DNA of 64,000 nucleotides, from positions 74,144 to 138,143 of the forward strand of contig CACEBD010000002.1 in NCBI GenBank assembly GCA_902557775.1. Direction: 5' to 3'. Positions 43,635 through 51,418 of the stretch are shown one piece after another (position 1 is the stretch's first letter; the number at the start of each line of letters is the position of its first letter). The position numbers and the translations under genes were made by a program. The notes beneath the pieces were generated by a model, which ran no database searches, had not been told where the DNA came from, and worked only from the letters and a program-made list of their open reading frames with translations. This DNA comes from an uncultured Pelagibacteraceae bacterium (GTDB taxonomy: Bacteria; Pseudomonadota; Alphaproteobacteria; Pelagibacterales; Pelagibacteraceae).

Positions 43635-44006
43635 TTACTTTAATTCTACTTTAGCGCCCGCTGCTTCAAGTTTTTTCTTAAATTCTTCAGCTTCTTTTTT
43701 AGCTACACCACCTTTAATTTCTTTCGGTGCTCCCTCAACTAAATCTTTAGCCTCTTTTAAACCTAAACCAGTTATTGCCCTTACTTCTTTAATAACGTTA
43801 ATTTTCTTATCCCCGGCTGCTGCTAAAAAAAGAGAAAATTCTGATTTTTCTTCTCCTGCTGGAGCTGCTGCTCCTCCTGCCGGTGCTGCTGCTACTGGTG
43901 CTGCAGCTGTTACTCCCCATTTTTCCTCAAGTTGTTTGGAAAGCTCCGCAGCCTCTACAACTGTTAAATTTGAAAGTTCATCGATGATCTTATTTAAATC
44001 TGCCAT
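43635..44006 (-). CDS. rplL: 50S ribosomal protein L7/L12
   Basis: The stalk protein that recruits GTPase factors. The N-terminal dimerisation part ([25 protein letters not shown]-like; [12 protein letters not shown]) is followed by an Ala/Gly/Pro hinge near residues 36-50 and the globular domain with [20 protein letters not shown] and [10 protein letters not shown]. Length 123. An attenuator-like hairpin follows it. Confidence 0.97.
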   Translation of the reverse strand: MADLNKIIDELSNLTVVEAAELSKQLEEKWGVTAAAPVAAAPAGGAAAPAGEEKSEFSLFLAAAGDKKINVIKEVRAITGLGLKEAKDLVEGAPKEIKGGVAKKEAEEFKKKLEAAGAKVELK

Positions 44007-44021
44007 TGTTATTCCTATGAA

Positions 44022-44534
44022 TTAATTTTTTAAACTCTTTGCGCGGGCTAAATTAGCAATTTTTGAGCCTGGTGCAAGTAAAATACTCACTAATTTCTGT
44101 GCTGGTGAGGCCAAAATACCCACGATTTTAGCCCTTGCTTCTTCTAAAGAAGGAAGTGTGGCTATTATAGACACCTCTTTTTCATTCAAAACTTTCCCAT
44201 CCATGAATCCTGCAATAATTTTTAACTTATTATTTGTCTTTGAAAATTTTGTTAAAATTTTTGCAGTAGAAATTGGATCTGATGAAATAGCTGCAGCAGT
44301 AGGTCCAGTAAAATATTTTTCTAGATCTTTCTTTGCTGTATCCTTTAAAGCTATTTTAGTTATTCTATTCTTGGTAATTTTAAATAAAATACCTTTTTCT
44401 CTTAATTCTTTTCTTAGGGCGTCTAGTTCATTTACATTAAGACCTTGATATTGAGCTATCATCACTGACTCGTTAGCAGTAAAGTTTTTTTTCATTTCCT
44501 CAACGTAATTTTTCTTTGCTTCTTTATTCATCAT
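44022..44534 (-). CDS. rplJ: 50S ribosomal protein L10
   Basis: Anchors L7/L12 dimers. Conserved parts are MIAQYQGLNVNELDALRKELRE, KNRITKIALKDT and the C-terminal QKLVSILLAPGSKIANLARA-like end (LVSILLAPGSKIAN). I start at the ATG at 44534 (the next codon, 44531, is also ATG) because a GGAG lies 12 bases upstream and a TTG farther up lies inside rplA. About 170 residues. Confidence 0.94.
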   Translation of the reverse strand: MMNKEAKKNYVEEMKKNFTANESVMIAQYQGLNVNELDALRKELREKGILFKITKNRITKIALKDTAKKDLEKYFTGPTAAAISSDPISTAKILTKFSKTNNKLKIIAGFMDGKVLNEKEVSIIATLPSLEEARAKIVGILASPAQKLVSILLAPGSKIANLARAKSLKN

Positions 44535-44538
44535 AAAT

Positions 44539-45225
44539 TTATTTAGCTCCAACTTTAAAAGAAATACCCATGGTTGATGAAATGAAGGTATTTTTAATAA
44601 ATTCTCCTTTAATAGTATCCGGTCTTTCTTTTTTTATACTCTCAATAAAATAATTATAATTTTCTAAAAGTTTTTCACTTGTATAGCTTTTTCTTCCTAT
44701 TGTTGAAGCTAGATTTCCATCTTTATCATTTCGAATTTCCACTAATCCTGTTTTAAAATCTTTTACTGCCTTAGAAATATCATTAGAGACAGTCCCAAGT
44801 TTTGGATTTGGCATTAAACCTTTTGGTCCTAGAACTTTTCCATGTTTACCTATTTTTCCCATCATAGATGGAGTGCATATAAGTTTTGTAAAGTTAATTT
44901 TCCCAGCAGAAATTTTTTCAATTAAGTCATCAGAGCCAAAGACTTCAGCACCACTTTTTTTTGCTTCCTCAATTTTTTCTGGCTCACAAAGAACAGCTAC
45001 TTTTTCCTTTTTTCCTGATCCATTTGGAAGTTTTACAACAGTCCTCAAACTAAAATCTCCTCCTTTTGATTGTTTAAGATTCATCTTTAAAGAAACATCA
45101 ACTGACTCGTCAAATTTTAAATTTGAGCTTTTTTTTACCAATTCTAAAATTTCTTTTGTAGAAAGTTTTTTTCCTTTGGTTTCTGCTTTTAACAAACTTC
45201 TATATCTTTTAGATCTTTTTTTCAT
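44539..45225 (-). CDS. rplA: 50S ribosomal protein L1
   Basis: Forms the L1 stalk at the E site; in E. coli it represses the L11 operon. The conserved start MKKRSKRYRSLL lies at 45225, immediately after the rplK stop, giving 228 residues; an upstream start inside rplK is rejected. Motifs: KQSKGGDFSLRTVVKLPNG-like and GPKGLMPNPKLGTVSNDI. Confidence 0.96.
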   Translation of the reverse strand: MKKRSKRYRSLLKAETKGKKLSTKEILELVKKSSNLKFDESVDVSLKMNLKQSKGGDFSLRTVVKLPNGSGKKEKVAVLCEPEKIEEAKKSGAEVFGSDDLIEKISAGKINFTKLICTPSMMGKIGKHGKVLGPKGLMPNPKLGTVSNDISKAVKDFKTGLVEIRNDKDGNLASTIGRKSYTSEKLLENYNYFIESIKKERPDTIKGEFIKNTFISSTMGISFKVGAK

Positions 45226-45227
45226 TT

Positions 45228-45653
45228 CTACTCTTTCACCTCTATGCCCATAGATCTTGCTGAACCGCAAATAATTTTTGTAGCTTCTTTTAAATCATAA
45301 GCGTTTAAATCTTTCATTTTTTCTTTAGCGATTGTTTCGGCTTGTTTTATAGTTATTGATCCAGCGACAACTCTTCCGGGTTCGCTTGATCCACTTTTTA
45401 ATTTTGCAGCTTCTCTAATAAAATGTGAAGCTGGTGGTGATTTAATAACAAAATCAAATTTTTTGTCCTTATAGACAGTTATTATTACAGGAACTGGTTT
45501 ACCCATGAACGCTTTTGTTTTTTCATTAAATGCTTTACAAAATTCCATAATATTAATTCCTCTTTGACCTAACGCTGGTCCAACAGGTGGAGCAGGGTTA
45601 GCCTGACCACCTTTGATTTGTAATTTTACATAACCTGTGATTTCTTTAGCCAT
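45228..45653 (-). CDS. rplK: 50S ribosomal protein L11
   Basis: [38 protein letters not shown] contains the canonical [16 protein letters not shown]; the C-domain ends [13 protein letters not shown]. Length 141. It binds the GTPase-associated rRNA; directly follows nusG. Confidence 0.97.
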   Translation of the reverse strand: MAKEITGYVKLQIKGGQANPAPPVGPALGQRGINIMEFCKAFNEKTKAFMGKPVPVIITVYKDKKFDFVIKSPPASHFIREAAKLKSGSSEPGRVVAGSITIKQAETIAKEKMKDLNAYDLKEATKIICGSARSMGIEVKE

Positions 45654-46178
45654 CTAATTTTTCTCCACTTGATTAAATTCTAAGTCAACTGGTGTTGCTC
45701 TACCAAATATAGAAACTGAGACTTTAAGTCTAGATTTTTCTTCATCAATTTCTTCAATTAAACCATTAAATGAGGCAAATGGACCATCGCAAACCTTTAC
45801 TTTCTCTCCGATTTCAAAATTAATACCAGTTTTTTGAGTGACTGCGCTCTCTGAAACTTGTCCAAGAATTCTTTTAATTTCACTATCTGAAATTGGGGTA
45901 GGTTTATCTTCAGACCCTAAAAATCCACTTACTTTTTGAAGATTTTTAATTAAATGATAAATTTGTTTAGTCAACTCAATCTTAACAAGAACGTATCCAG
46001 GAAAAAATTTTTTTTCTTTTTTTGTTCTTTTTCCTTTTTTTACCTCGGTAACTTGGTGTGTTGGAACCAAAATTTCCTCTAAATTTTCAGATAACTTATT
46101 TTTCTTTAATTCCTCTTTAATAGACTCAACAACTTTTTTTTCAAATCCAGAATAAGCTTGAACAATATACCAATTCAT
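45654..46178 (-). CDS. nusG: transcription termination/antitermination factor NusG
   Basis: The N-terminal NGN domain starts NWYIVQAYSGFEKKVVESI and contains FFPGYVLVKIEL; the C-terminal KOW domain has GEKVKVCDGPFASFNGLIEEI. Length 174. NusG couples polymerase to Rho or to S10, and sits in the standard secE-nusG-rplK order. Confidence 0.97.
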   Translation of the reverse strand: MNWYIVQAYSGFEKKVVESIKEELKKNKLSENLEEILVPTHQVTEVKKGKRTKKEKKFFPGYVLVKIELTKQIYHLIKNLQKVSGFLGSEDKPTPISDSEIKRILGQVSESAVTQKTGINFEIGEKVKVCDGPFASFNGLIEEIDEEKSRLKVSVSIFGRATPVDLEFNQVEKN

Positions 46179-46181
46179 AAA

Positions 46182-46373
46182 TTAAAAATTAATGGTTAAA
46201 ATTAGGTTTAAAAAAAACCTTAATATTTGATCTAATATTAAAAAAAATATTGCTGCGATCGAAGCTAAAGCGAAAACCATCACAGCGCCCATCATAGTTT
46301 CCTTTTTAGTAGGCCATGTGATTCTAAAAGCTTCTTGCTTTACTTCTTGAAAAAATCTTAGTGGGTTTTTCAT
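46182..46373 (-). CDS. secE: preprotein translocase subunit SecE
   Basis: A 63-residue single-helix subunit that clamps SecY. FFQEVKQEAFRITWPTKKE precedes the membrane helix (VMVFALASIAAIFFLILDQIL). The short single-span form is normal outside the gammaproteobacteria. Confidence 0.94.
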   Translation of the reverse strand: MKNPLRFFQEVKQEAFRITWPTKKETMMGAVMVFALASIAAIFFLILDQILRFFLNLILTINF

Positions 46374-46386
46374 ATCATTTTAAGTT

Positions 46387-46462
46387 TGGCAGGAGCGGAG
46401 GGACTCGAACCCACAACCTCCGGTTTTGGAGACCGGCGCTCTACCAATTGAACTACGCTCCT
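46387..46462 (-). tRNA. tRNA-Trp (CCA anticodon)
   Basis: On the minus strand a 76-base cloverleaf starts AGGAGCG and ends CGCTCCTGCCA, with the 3' CCA encoded. The anticodon stem CCGGT/ACCGG encloses loop CTCCAAA, giving anticodon CCA. The T arm GGTTCGAGTCC is regular. It lies between tuf and secE, the classical place for tRNA-Trp. Confidence 0.97.
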
Positions 46463-46467
46463 AAGCG

Positions 46468-47667
46468 TTACTTTATTATTTTAGTTACTACTCCAGCTCC
46501 AACTGTTTTTCCACCTTCTCTTATTGCAAAGTTTAAATTTTCATTCATTGCAATTGGTGTAATTAATTTTACTGTGAACTTACCATCATCACCCGGCATA
46601 ACCATTTCTGTTCCTGAAGGCAAAGTTACTTCACCAGTAACGTCTGTAGTTCTAAAATAAAATTGCGGTCTATATTTAGTGAAAAAAGGAGTATGTCTTC
46701 CACCCTCTTCTTTTTTCAAAATATATGCCTGACACTCAAATTCAGTATGTGGTGTAATAGAACCTGGCTTGCAAAGCACTTGACCTCTTTCAACATCGTC
46801 TCTTTCAACTCCTCTTAGCAATGCTCCAATGTTATCTCCAGCTTCACCACTATCCAAAAGTTTTCTAAACATTTCAACACCAGTGCAAACTGATTTTTTT
46901 GTATCTCTAATACCTACAATCTCTATTTCTTCACCAACTTTGATTACTCCTGACTCTACTCTACCAGTTACCACCGTACCTCTTCCTGAAATAGAAAATA
47001 CGTCTTCAACTGGCATCAAGAAAGGTTTATCCTTAGGTCTATCAGGTTGTGGGATGGTTTCATCAACTGCTTTCATCAATTCCATAATTGCGTTTTTACC
47101 AGTAGCTTCATCTTTTCCTTCTACAGCATTTAAAGCTGAACCTTTAACTATTGGAATTTTATCGCCAGGGAATTTGTAAGATGTTAACAGTTCTCTTATC
47201 TCCTCTTCAACTAGATCAACAAGCTCTTTATCTTTTACTGTGTCAATCTTGTTTAAGAAAACTACAATTGCGGGAACACCTACTTGACGAGCTAATAGAA
47301 TATGCTCTCTTGTTTGAGGCATTGGGCCGTCAGCTGCATTAACTACTAAGATTGCACCGTCCATTTGAGCTGCACCTGTAATCATATTTTTTACGTAGTC
47401 AGCGTGACCAGGACAGTCGACGTGAGCATAGTGTCTTTTTTCAGTTTCATATTCAACATGAGCTGTAGAAATTGTTATACCTCTCTCTTTTTCTTCAGGT
47501 GCTTTATCTATCTGATCATACGCAACAAAATTAGCGCTACTTGATCCTCCAGCTTCTGATAATACTTTTGTAATTGCTGCTGTTAATGTTGTTTTTCCAT
47601 GATCCACATGTCCAATAGTACCAATATTACAATGTGGTTTGTTTCGGTTAAACTTTTCTTTTGACAT
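46468..47667 (-). CDS. tuf: translation elongation factor Tu
   Basis: G1 motif [14 protein letters not shown], switch [23 protein letters not shown], and domains 2-3 with [12 protein letters not shown] and [11 protein letters not shown] identify it. Length 399. It stands between tRNA-Gly and tRNA-Trp. No second tuf occurs at the fusA-rpsJ junction. Confidence 0.98.
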   Translation of the reverse strand: MSKEKFNRNKPHCNIGTIGHVDHGKTTLTAAITKVLSEAGGSSSANFVAYDQIDKAPEEKERGITISTAHVEYETEKRHYAHVDCPGHADYVKNMITGAAQMDGAILVVNAADGPMPQTREHILLARQVGVPAIVVFLNKIDTVKDKELVDLVEEEIRELLTSYKFPGDKIPIVKGSALNAVEGKDEATGKNAIMELMKAVDETIPQPDRPKDKPFLMPVEDVFSISGRGTVVTGRVESGVIKVGEEIEIVGIRDTKKSVCTGVEMFRKLLDSGEAGDNIGALLRGVERDDVERGQVLCKPGSITPHTEFECQAYILKKEEGGRHTPFFTKYRPQFYFRTTDVTGEVTLPSGTEMVMPGDDGKFTVKLITPIAMNENLNFAIREGGKTVGAGVVTKIIK

Positions 47668-47704
47668 CTATTTATTCCTCACTTTAATTTTTAATTTTAA
47701 TTTT

Positions 47705-47778
47705 TGGAGCGGGTAAAGGGAATCGAACCCTTACATCCAGCTTGGAAGGCTAGCGTTCTACCATTGAACTACACCCGC
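47705..47778 (-). tRNA. tRNA-Gly (TCC anticodon)
   Basis: Minus-strand cloverleaf of 74 bases starting GCGGGTG and ending with an encoded CCA. The anticodon loop CTTCCAA between CTAGC and GCTGG gives anticodon TCC. T arm GGTTCGATTCC. It lies 37 bases upstream of tuf in the same direction. Confidence 0.96.
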
Positions 47779-47825
47779 AATATCCAAACTTATCGCGCTC
47801 TTAATTATCAAACACCTTTAAAAGT

Positions 47826-47912
47826 TTGGTGGAGGGGGAAAGATTCGAACTTTCGAAGACCGAAGTCAACGGGTTTACAGCCCGCCCCATTTGACCGCTT
47901 TGGTACCCCTCC
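47826..47912 (-). tRNA. tRNA-Tyr (GTA anticodon)
   Basis: Minus-strand, 87 bases with a long variable arm, as expected for bacterial tRNA-Tyr. It starts GGAGGGG and ends with an encoded CCA. The anticodon loop CTGTAAA lies between GCGGG and CCCGT, giving GTA. It is the first gene of the supercluster; a GTGGG-GATA-CCCAC hairpin (47925-47938) sits just upstream. Confidence 0.96.
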
Positions 47913-47967
47913 TAATTATCAATTGTGGGGATACCCACTAACTTAAAAAGCATTTAACAACAAGCGT

Positions 47968-47995
47968 TTTATAAGCATTTATCAAATAATTGCAA
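47968..47995 (-). promoter_or_regulatory. putative promoter of the tRNA-tuf-ribosomal supercluster
   Basis: In the divergent gap between tRNA-Tyr and rlmB the minus strand reads TTGCAA (47995-47990), 16 bases, TATAAA (47973-47968). It points toward tRNA-Tyr, whose 5' end is about 55 bases farther. Hexamers are near consensus but the AT-rich background lowers confidence. Confidence 0.4.
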
Positions 47996-48049
47996 TAAAT
48001 CATTTTGCCTTGAAATATGCTAGTAATTTGAAAAAATTGCTTAAAAATC

Positions 48050-48793
48050 ATGAAAAAAACCACTTTTTTAATAGTAGGAAAACATGCTGTTCTAGAGGCA
48101 TTGAAGAATCCGAATAGAAAAATAGAGAGAGTTTTTTTAACAGAAGATGCTCAAAAAAAACTTAATAAAGAAAATCAATCTTTAAATTTATTTAAATCGA
48201 TCAACGTATTTTATAAGTCTCAAAGAGAGTTAGATAATATGTGTGGAAGAGATGATACTGCACATCAGGGTCTAGTAGCGGAAGTTGAACAATTAGATGA
48301 AATCACTCTTAAAGAATTTATAATTGAAAATAAAAAAGATAACGTAAATTTAATTGTTTTAGAGGGAGTAACCGATCCAAGAAATATTGGCTCAATTATA
48401 AGAACTGCTGTTGCATTTAATATTGACGGGCTAATAGTTAAAGAGCGATCTTTTCCATCAAAAAGTAAATTATTATACAAAAGTGCAAGTGGTGGTGTTG
48501 AACATATGAAAATTTTTAAAGTTTCAAATTTAAATTCTGCTCTAAGATATTTAAAAAGTAAAGATTTTTGGGTGAGTGCTTTTGATGTATCTGCTACAAA
48601 AGATTTCACAACGAATAATTGGAAAGGAAAGAATGTACTCTTATTTGGATCTGAGGGTTTTGGAATTAAAGCCAAAACACTAGAAAATTCGGATTTTAAA
48701 TTTAAGGTTTATATAAATAGAAATATTGAAAGCTTGAATATATCAAATACGGTATCTGTTGTGTGTCACCATATTTTTCAATCAATTAAATAA
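48050..48793 (+). CDS. rlmB: TrmH-family rRNA 2'-O-methyltransferase (RlmB-like)
   Basis: A SPOUT-class methyltransferase that methylates a ribose 2'-OH; family members of this architecture modify G2251 of 23S rRNA. The N-terminal substrate-binding part has VGKHAVLEALKNPNRKIERV; the SPOUT knot has VLEGVTDPRNIGSIIRTA, LLFGSEGFGIK and SLNISNTVSV. Length 247. Divergent from the tRNA-tuf cluster and followed by tRNA-Thr. Confidence 0.9.
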   Translation: MKKTTFLIVGKHAVLEALKNPNRKIERVFLTEDAQKKLNKENQSLNLFKSINVFYKSQRELDNMCGRDDTAHQGLVAEVEQLDEITLKEFIIENKKDNVNLIVLEGVTDPRNIGSIIRTAVAFNIDGLIVKERSFPSKSKLLYKSASGGVEHMKIFKVSNLNSALRYLKSKDFWVSAFDVSATKDFTTNNWKGKNVLLFGSEGFGIKAKTLENSDFKFKVYINRNIESLNISNTVSVVCHHIFQSIK

Positions 48794-48847
48794 AAAAAAT
48801 TTATTTTTATTGTTTTTTTTGTAAATTTATTTTAAAGAGACGGTTAA

Positions 48848-48923
48848 GCCCTCATAGCTCAATTGGTAGAGCAATTGATTTGTAATCAATAGGTTCGCGG
48901 TTCGAGTCCGTGTGAGGGCACCA
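48848..48923 (+). tRNA. tRNA-Thr (TGT anticodon)
   Basis: A 76-base cloverleaf, GCCCTCA...TGAGGGC plus discriminator A and encoded CCA. Anticodon stem ATTGA/TCAAT around loop TTTGTAA gives TGT. A degenerate copy of its 3' half (from the anticodon stem to the acceptor) lies at 49801-49843, so this tRNA is probably the left boundary of an inserted element. Confidence 0.96.
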
Positions 48924-49010
48924 CAAACTAAGTAAATCCTAAACTTTTTAATTTATAAACAAATTATCTTTAAGAACATCTATGATACAAGTGATGAACA
49001 TGTATTTCGT

Positions 49011-49038
49011 TGTGGTGTCTATGTGGTGTCCGAGATTA
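49011..49038 (+). repeat. 28-bp direct repeat, left copy
   Basis: Identical to 49701-49728. It begins TGTGGTGTCTATGTGGTGTC and continues CGAGATTA. Internally it contains TGTGGTGTC twice with 11-base spacing. The last three bases form the stop codon of the secreted protein gene at 49036-49677. Confidence 0.9.
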
Positions 49039-49677
49039 TTTATAAATAGCGTGCAACCAATCATTTACACCATCTGTTTTAATTGTAACGCCGACGTTAG
49101 TAACATAATCTTTTCTTACTTTACCTTTATAAAATAAACAAAGTGCCTCCACTTCTAAATATTTAGACTTTGGTGTTAGTTGAATAGCACTTCTAAAATA
49201 CTTGCTCTTTCCATACTTGTCTGTTGGTGGCACGCCCTCATCACTCTGTATCAAAGGATTGTTAAAAACAGCTTTTATATCATTAAAGATTTTATCTTTT
49301 TGTTTTTTGCAATCTTGAACATTTTTAATATTTTTTCTTTTTTCATTTGTAATTGCTCCAGCTACAGCTTCTATCACATAGTTTTTATCATTTTTTTTGT
49401 AAGTTATTTCTACAGCCTCAAACACTGCGAAATCAAAATCTGCAACATTTATATAATTTCCAGTTTTTTTTGTATAAATAGTTGTCACTTCATATTTTTG
49501 ATTAGGAGAGTTTATAGGGTTATTTTTAGTTCCGTTTTTAATTAATGACTCGGGAAAAAAATCTAAAGCACTATCACCAATACTCATTCCTTCAATCTGT
49601 AAGTCTCTAATATCATCTGCTTGAGATAGGTTTATTAAAAATAAGCTTAGAATAATTATAGCTAAAAATTTTTTCAT
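49036..49677 (-). CDS. secreted protein, paralogue A of an undescribed family
   Basis: No function is recognised. The 213-residue product has a signal peptide (hydrophobic 4-18, cleavage likely after SQA at 20) and then DDIRDLQIEGMSIGDSALDFF, the family hallmark shared with four other proteins in this window. Further shared traits are a central YVIEAVAG segment, a cysteine near the middle followed by a Lys-rich helix, KYGKSKY (TGKSxY in the others) and a second cysteine in a late strand. It is the longest of the five, with an insert after the hallmark. It is the only gene in the tRNA-Thr element and lies precisely between the two 28-bp repeats. Confidence 0.8.
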   Translation of the reverse strand: MKKFLAIIILSLFLINLSQADDIRDLQIEGMSIGDSALDFFPESLIKNGTKNNPINSPNQKYEVTTIYTKKTGNYINVADFDFAVFEAVEITYKKNDKNYVIEAVAGAITNEKRKNIKNVQDCKKQKDKIFNDIKAVFNNPLIQSDEGVPPTDKYGKSKYFRSAIQLTPKSKYLEVEALCLFYKGKVRKDYVTNVGVTIKTDGVNDWLHAIYK

Positions 49678-49700
49678 TTTACTATTATAAATAAATTCAT

Positions 49701-49728
49701 TGTGGTGTCTATGTGGTGTCCGAGATTA
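49701..49728 (+). repeat. 28-bp direct repeat, right copy
   Basis: Identical to 49011-49038, 690 bases apart. It lies 23 bases upstream of the start of the secreted protein gene, so one repeat plus the gene forms a 690-base unit. Confidence 0.9.
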
Positions 49729-49800
49729 AACTTCTTGACCGATGACTCCACTATCCTTTATTGTCAATGATAATAGAAAGAATAATGTACCTCGCTTGAA

Positions 49801-49843
49801 GATTTGTAATCAATAGGTGAGATTCGAGTCCCTTTGAGGGCAC
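49801..49843 (+). pseudogene. tRNA-Thr 3'-half remnant (attachment-site copy)
   Basis: Aligned with 48877-48922 of tRNA-Thr: GATTTGTAATCAATAGGT is identical, TTCGAGTCC and TGAGGGCAC are retained, and two bases are lost in the T-stem. It lacks the 5' half, so cannot be a functional tRNA. It ends three bases before the stop codon of nadK. Confidence 0.85.
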
Positions 49844-49846
49844 TAT

Positions 49847-50614
49847 TTAAAAAACTTCTTTTCTTAACTGTTCTAATTTTATTTTTTTTTGTAAACTCTT
49901 ATTTTTGTCATATAGAAGATTAAATTTAATTTTATTTTGAACAGATATAATTATTTTCCTCGCGTTTCTTACCTCTACATTATCAGCAACAGCACTAACA
50001 GGTCTTTTTAAAGGATTTAGATTAGTGATAATAATTTTTGATTTATAACTAACTATTTTTCCTAACCATCTTCTTGGTCTAAATGCGCTTATAGGTGCTA
50101 TAGAAATTTTTTTGGAATTTAAATTTAAAATTGGGCCATGAACTGATAAATTATAAGCAGTACTTCCAGCCGGAGTTGAAACTAAAACACCATCTGAAAC
50201 TAATTTTTTCATAATAAAATTTGATTTATTTTTTAAAGATAAATTGGCTGCTTGTCTGCTTTGTCTTAAAATTGAGACCTCATTTATTGCCAAACATTTT
50301 TTGGTTTTTTTCTTTGCATGAACAATCATTTCTAATGGTGATATACTTATCATATTTGAGTTTTGAATATTTTTTATAAGATTTTTTTTTGAAAATTTGT
50401 TCATCAAAAAACCATAATTACCAGAATTTATTCCATAAAATAATTTCTTTGTTTTTTTGTTTTTTTTTAAAGTTTTCAACATGAAACCATCGCCACCAAC
50501 GACTAAAACAATATCTTTTTTTATGAGTTGTTTTTTTTTAAAAATTTTTAATATCTGTTTTTTAATCTGTGTAGATTTAAAATTTTTATCAGAAATAATT
50601 AATTTTTTATTCAT
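49847..50614 (-). CDS. nadK: NAD kinase
   Basis: Phosphorylates NAD+ to NADP+. The diacylglycerol-kinase-like GGDG motif is at residues 40-43, NSGNYGFL at 63-70, and STPAGSTAYNLSVHGPIL in the C-domain. The 255-residue length fits the short alphaproteobacterial form. It lies six bases downstream of tRNA-Leu in the same orientation and may be cotranscribed. Its stop is next to the tRNA-Thr remnant, so it is backbone DNA between two insertions. Confidence 0.92.
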   Translation of the reverse strand: MNKKLIISDKNFKSTQIKKQILKIFKKKQLIKKDIVLVVGGDGFMLKTLKKNKKTKKLFYGINSGNYGFLMNKFSKKNLIKNIQNSNMISISPLEMIVHAKKKTKKCLAINEVSILRQSRQAANLSLKNKSNFIMKKLVSDGVLVSTPAGSTAYNLSVHGPILNLNSKKISIAPISAFRPRRWLGKIVSYKSKIIITNLNPLKRPVSAVADNVEVRNARKIIISVQNKIKFNLLYDKNKSLQKKIKLEQLRKEVF

Positions 50615-50620
50615 CTACTG

Positions 50621-50706
50621 TGGTGCCCTCGGCCAGACTCGAACTGGCACTCCCAAAAGGGCAAGGATTTTAAGTCCTTTGTGTCTACCAATTTCACCAC
50701 GAGGGC
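50621..50706 (-). tRNA. tRNA-Leu (TAA anticodon)
   Basis: Minus-strand, 86 bases with a long variable arm (class II), starting GCCCTCG and ending with an encoded CCA. The anticodon loop CTTAAAA between AAGGA and TCCTT gives TAA. A degenerate copy of its 5' half lies at 62906-62944 in the same orientation. Confidence 0.96.
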
Positions 50707-50785
50707 ACGTCGTTATTTTTATTGTTATTGTTAATATATTAATACACAAGTGTTTTAAATAAGTAAAAATAATTAATTTTCCGTC

Positions 50786-50811
50786 TATCTCCTAGTCTGT
50801 TCACTAGTTTG
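50786..50811 (+). repeat. island-internal end repeat, left copy
   Basis: TATCTCCTAGTC, five bases, ACTAGTTTG. The same framework occurs at 62858-62882 near the other island end. It overlaps the stop codon of the adjacent secreted-protein gene. It is imperfect and short, so chance or gene-family homology remains possible. Confidence 0.4.
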
Positions 50812-51388
50812 CTTCTTCATTCCTCCATTTTAAAAAATAATTTGGTGAAATTGCTACAGAAAGATTGTCATTAAAATTCCGTTTCTTTTCTGTAACTTTT
50901 GACCAATTCACACACCAAACTCTAAGTGAGGAACCGTCTTTCAAATCGAAATCACTTACATAGGCTATACTTTTAAGATCGTCAATTTTATATTTAAAAT
51001 CATATTCATTAAACTTTAATTTTTTATAATTAGATCTAATAGAGTCAACAATTTTCTTTTTTTTAAGCAAACAATCATTAAAATTTTTTTTATAAAATAT
51101 GCCACCTGATAAGGAATGTATTATATATTGATTATCATTTTTTTTAAGATGAAATGATAAAACTTCGTATTCTTTTTGATTTTTGATTTTGATGCCATCT
51201 AGCAAATAATATTTATCACTTTTAGGATAGTAAGTTTTCTTCGCATTTTTAATCTCTTTCTTGTCATAATAGTTTAATAAACTATCTCCAATACTTATCC
51301 CTTCAATTTGAAAGTCCTTGATATCATCAGCCTGGGATAGGACTGTGGAGCATAAACTTAAAACTATTATCAAAGAAATTTTTTTCAT
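50804..51388 (-). CDS. secreted protein, paralogue B
   Basis: A 194-residue member of the same unnamed family: signal peptide (start MKKISLIIVL, cleavage after SQA), then DDIKDFQIEGISIGDSLLNYY. YIIHSLSGG in the centre and cysteines in NDCLLKKKK and VWCVNW match the family. TGKS is not conserved here (DLKSIAYVS). I chose the ATG at 51388 because it begins the signal peptide; in-frame starts up to 51409 exist. It is the last gene of the nine-gene minus-strand run, 30 bases after paralogue C. Confidence 0.78.
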   Translation of the reverse strand: MKKISLIIVLSLCSTVLSQADDIKDFQIEGISIGDSLLNYYDKKEIKNAKKTYYPKSDKYYLLDGIKIKNQKEYEVLSFHLKKNDNQYIIHSLSGGIFYKKNFNDCLLKKKKIVDSIRSNYKKLKFNEYDFKYKIDDLKSIAYVSDFDLKDGSSLRVWCVNWSKVTEKKRNFNDNLSVAISPNYFLKWRNEEAN

Positions 51389-51418
51389 TAATAATCTTAA
51401 CATATACATCTAGTTTGG

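Larger units (their letters stand above)
48924..49843 (+). mobile_element. tRNA-Thr-bounded integration remnant (about 0.9 kb)
   Basis: The stretch between tRNA-Thr and the tRNA-Thr 3'-half copy is laid out like an integrated element: intact tRNA at one end and a duplicate of its 3' half at the other, next to the nadK stop. It contains one secreted-protein gene framed by 28-bp direct repeats and no integrase. It may be a decayed element or a small satellite moved by a recombinase encoded elsewhere. Confidence 0.65.

Noticed and set aside
47925-47938. GTGGG-GATA-CCCAC inverted repeat upstream of tRNA-Tyr as terminator or operator
   Set aside because: Five-base stem, no T-tract, no second copy; could be chance or part of the tRNA precursor leader.
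49801-49843. Second functional tRNA-Thr
   Set aside because: Only the 3' half is present, with deletions in the T-stem; no D arm or 5' acceptor strand can be drawn.
51389-51409. Upstream in-frame starts for paralogue B
   Set aside because: They would place about seven residues before the signal peptide, unlike the other four paralogues, which start at M-K-K or M-I-K-K.
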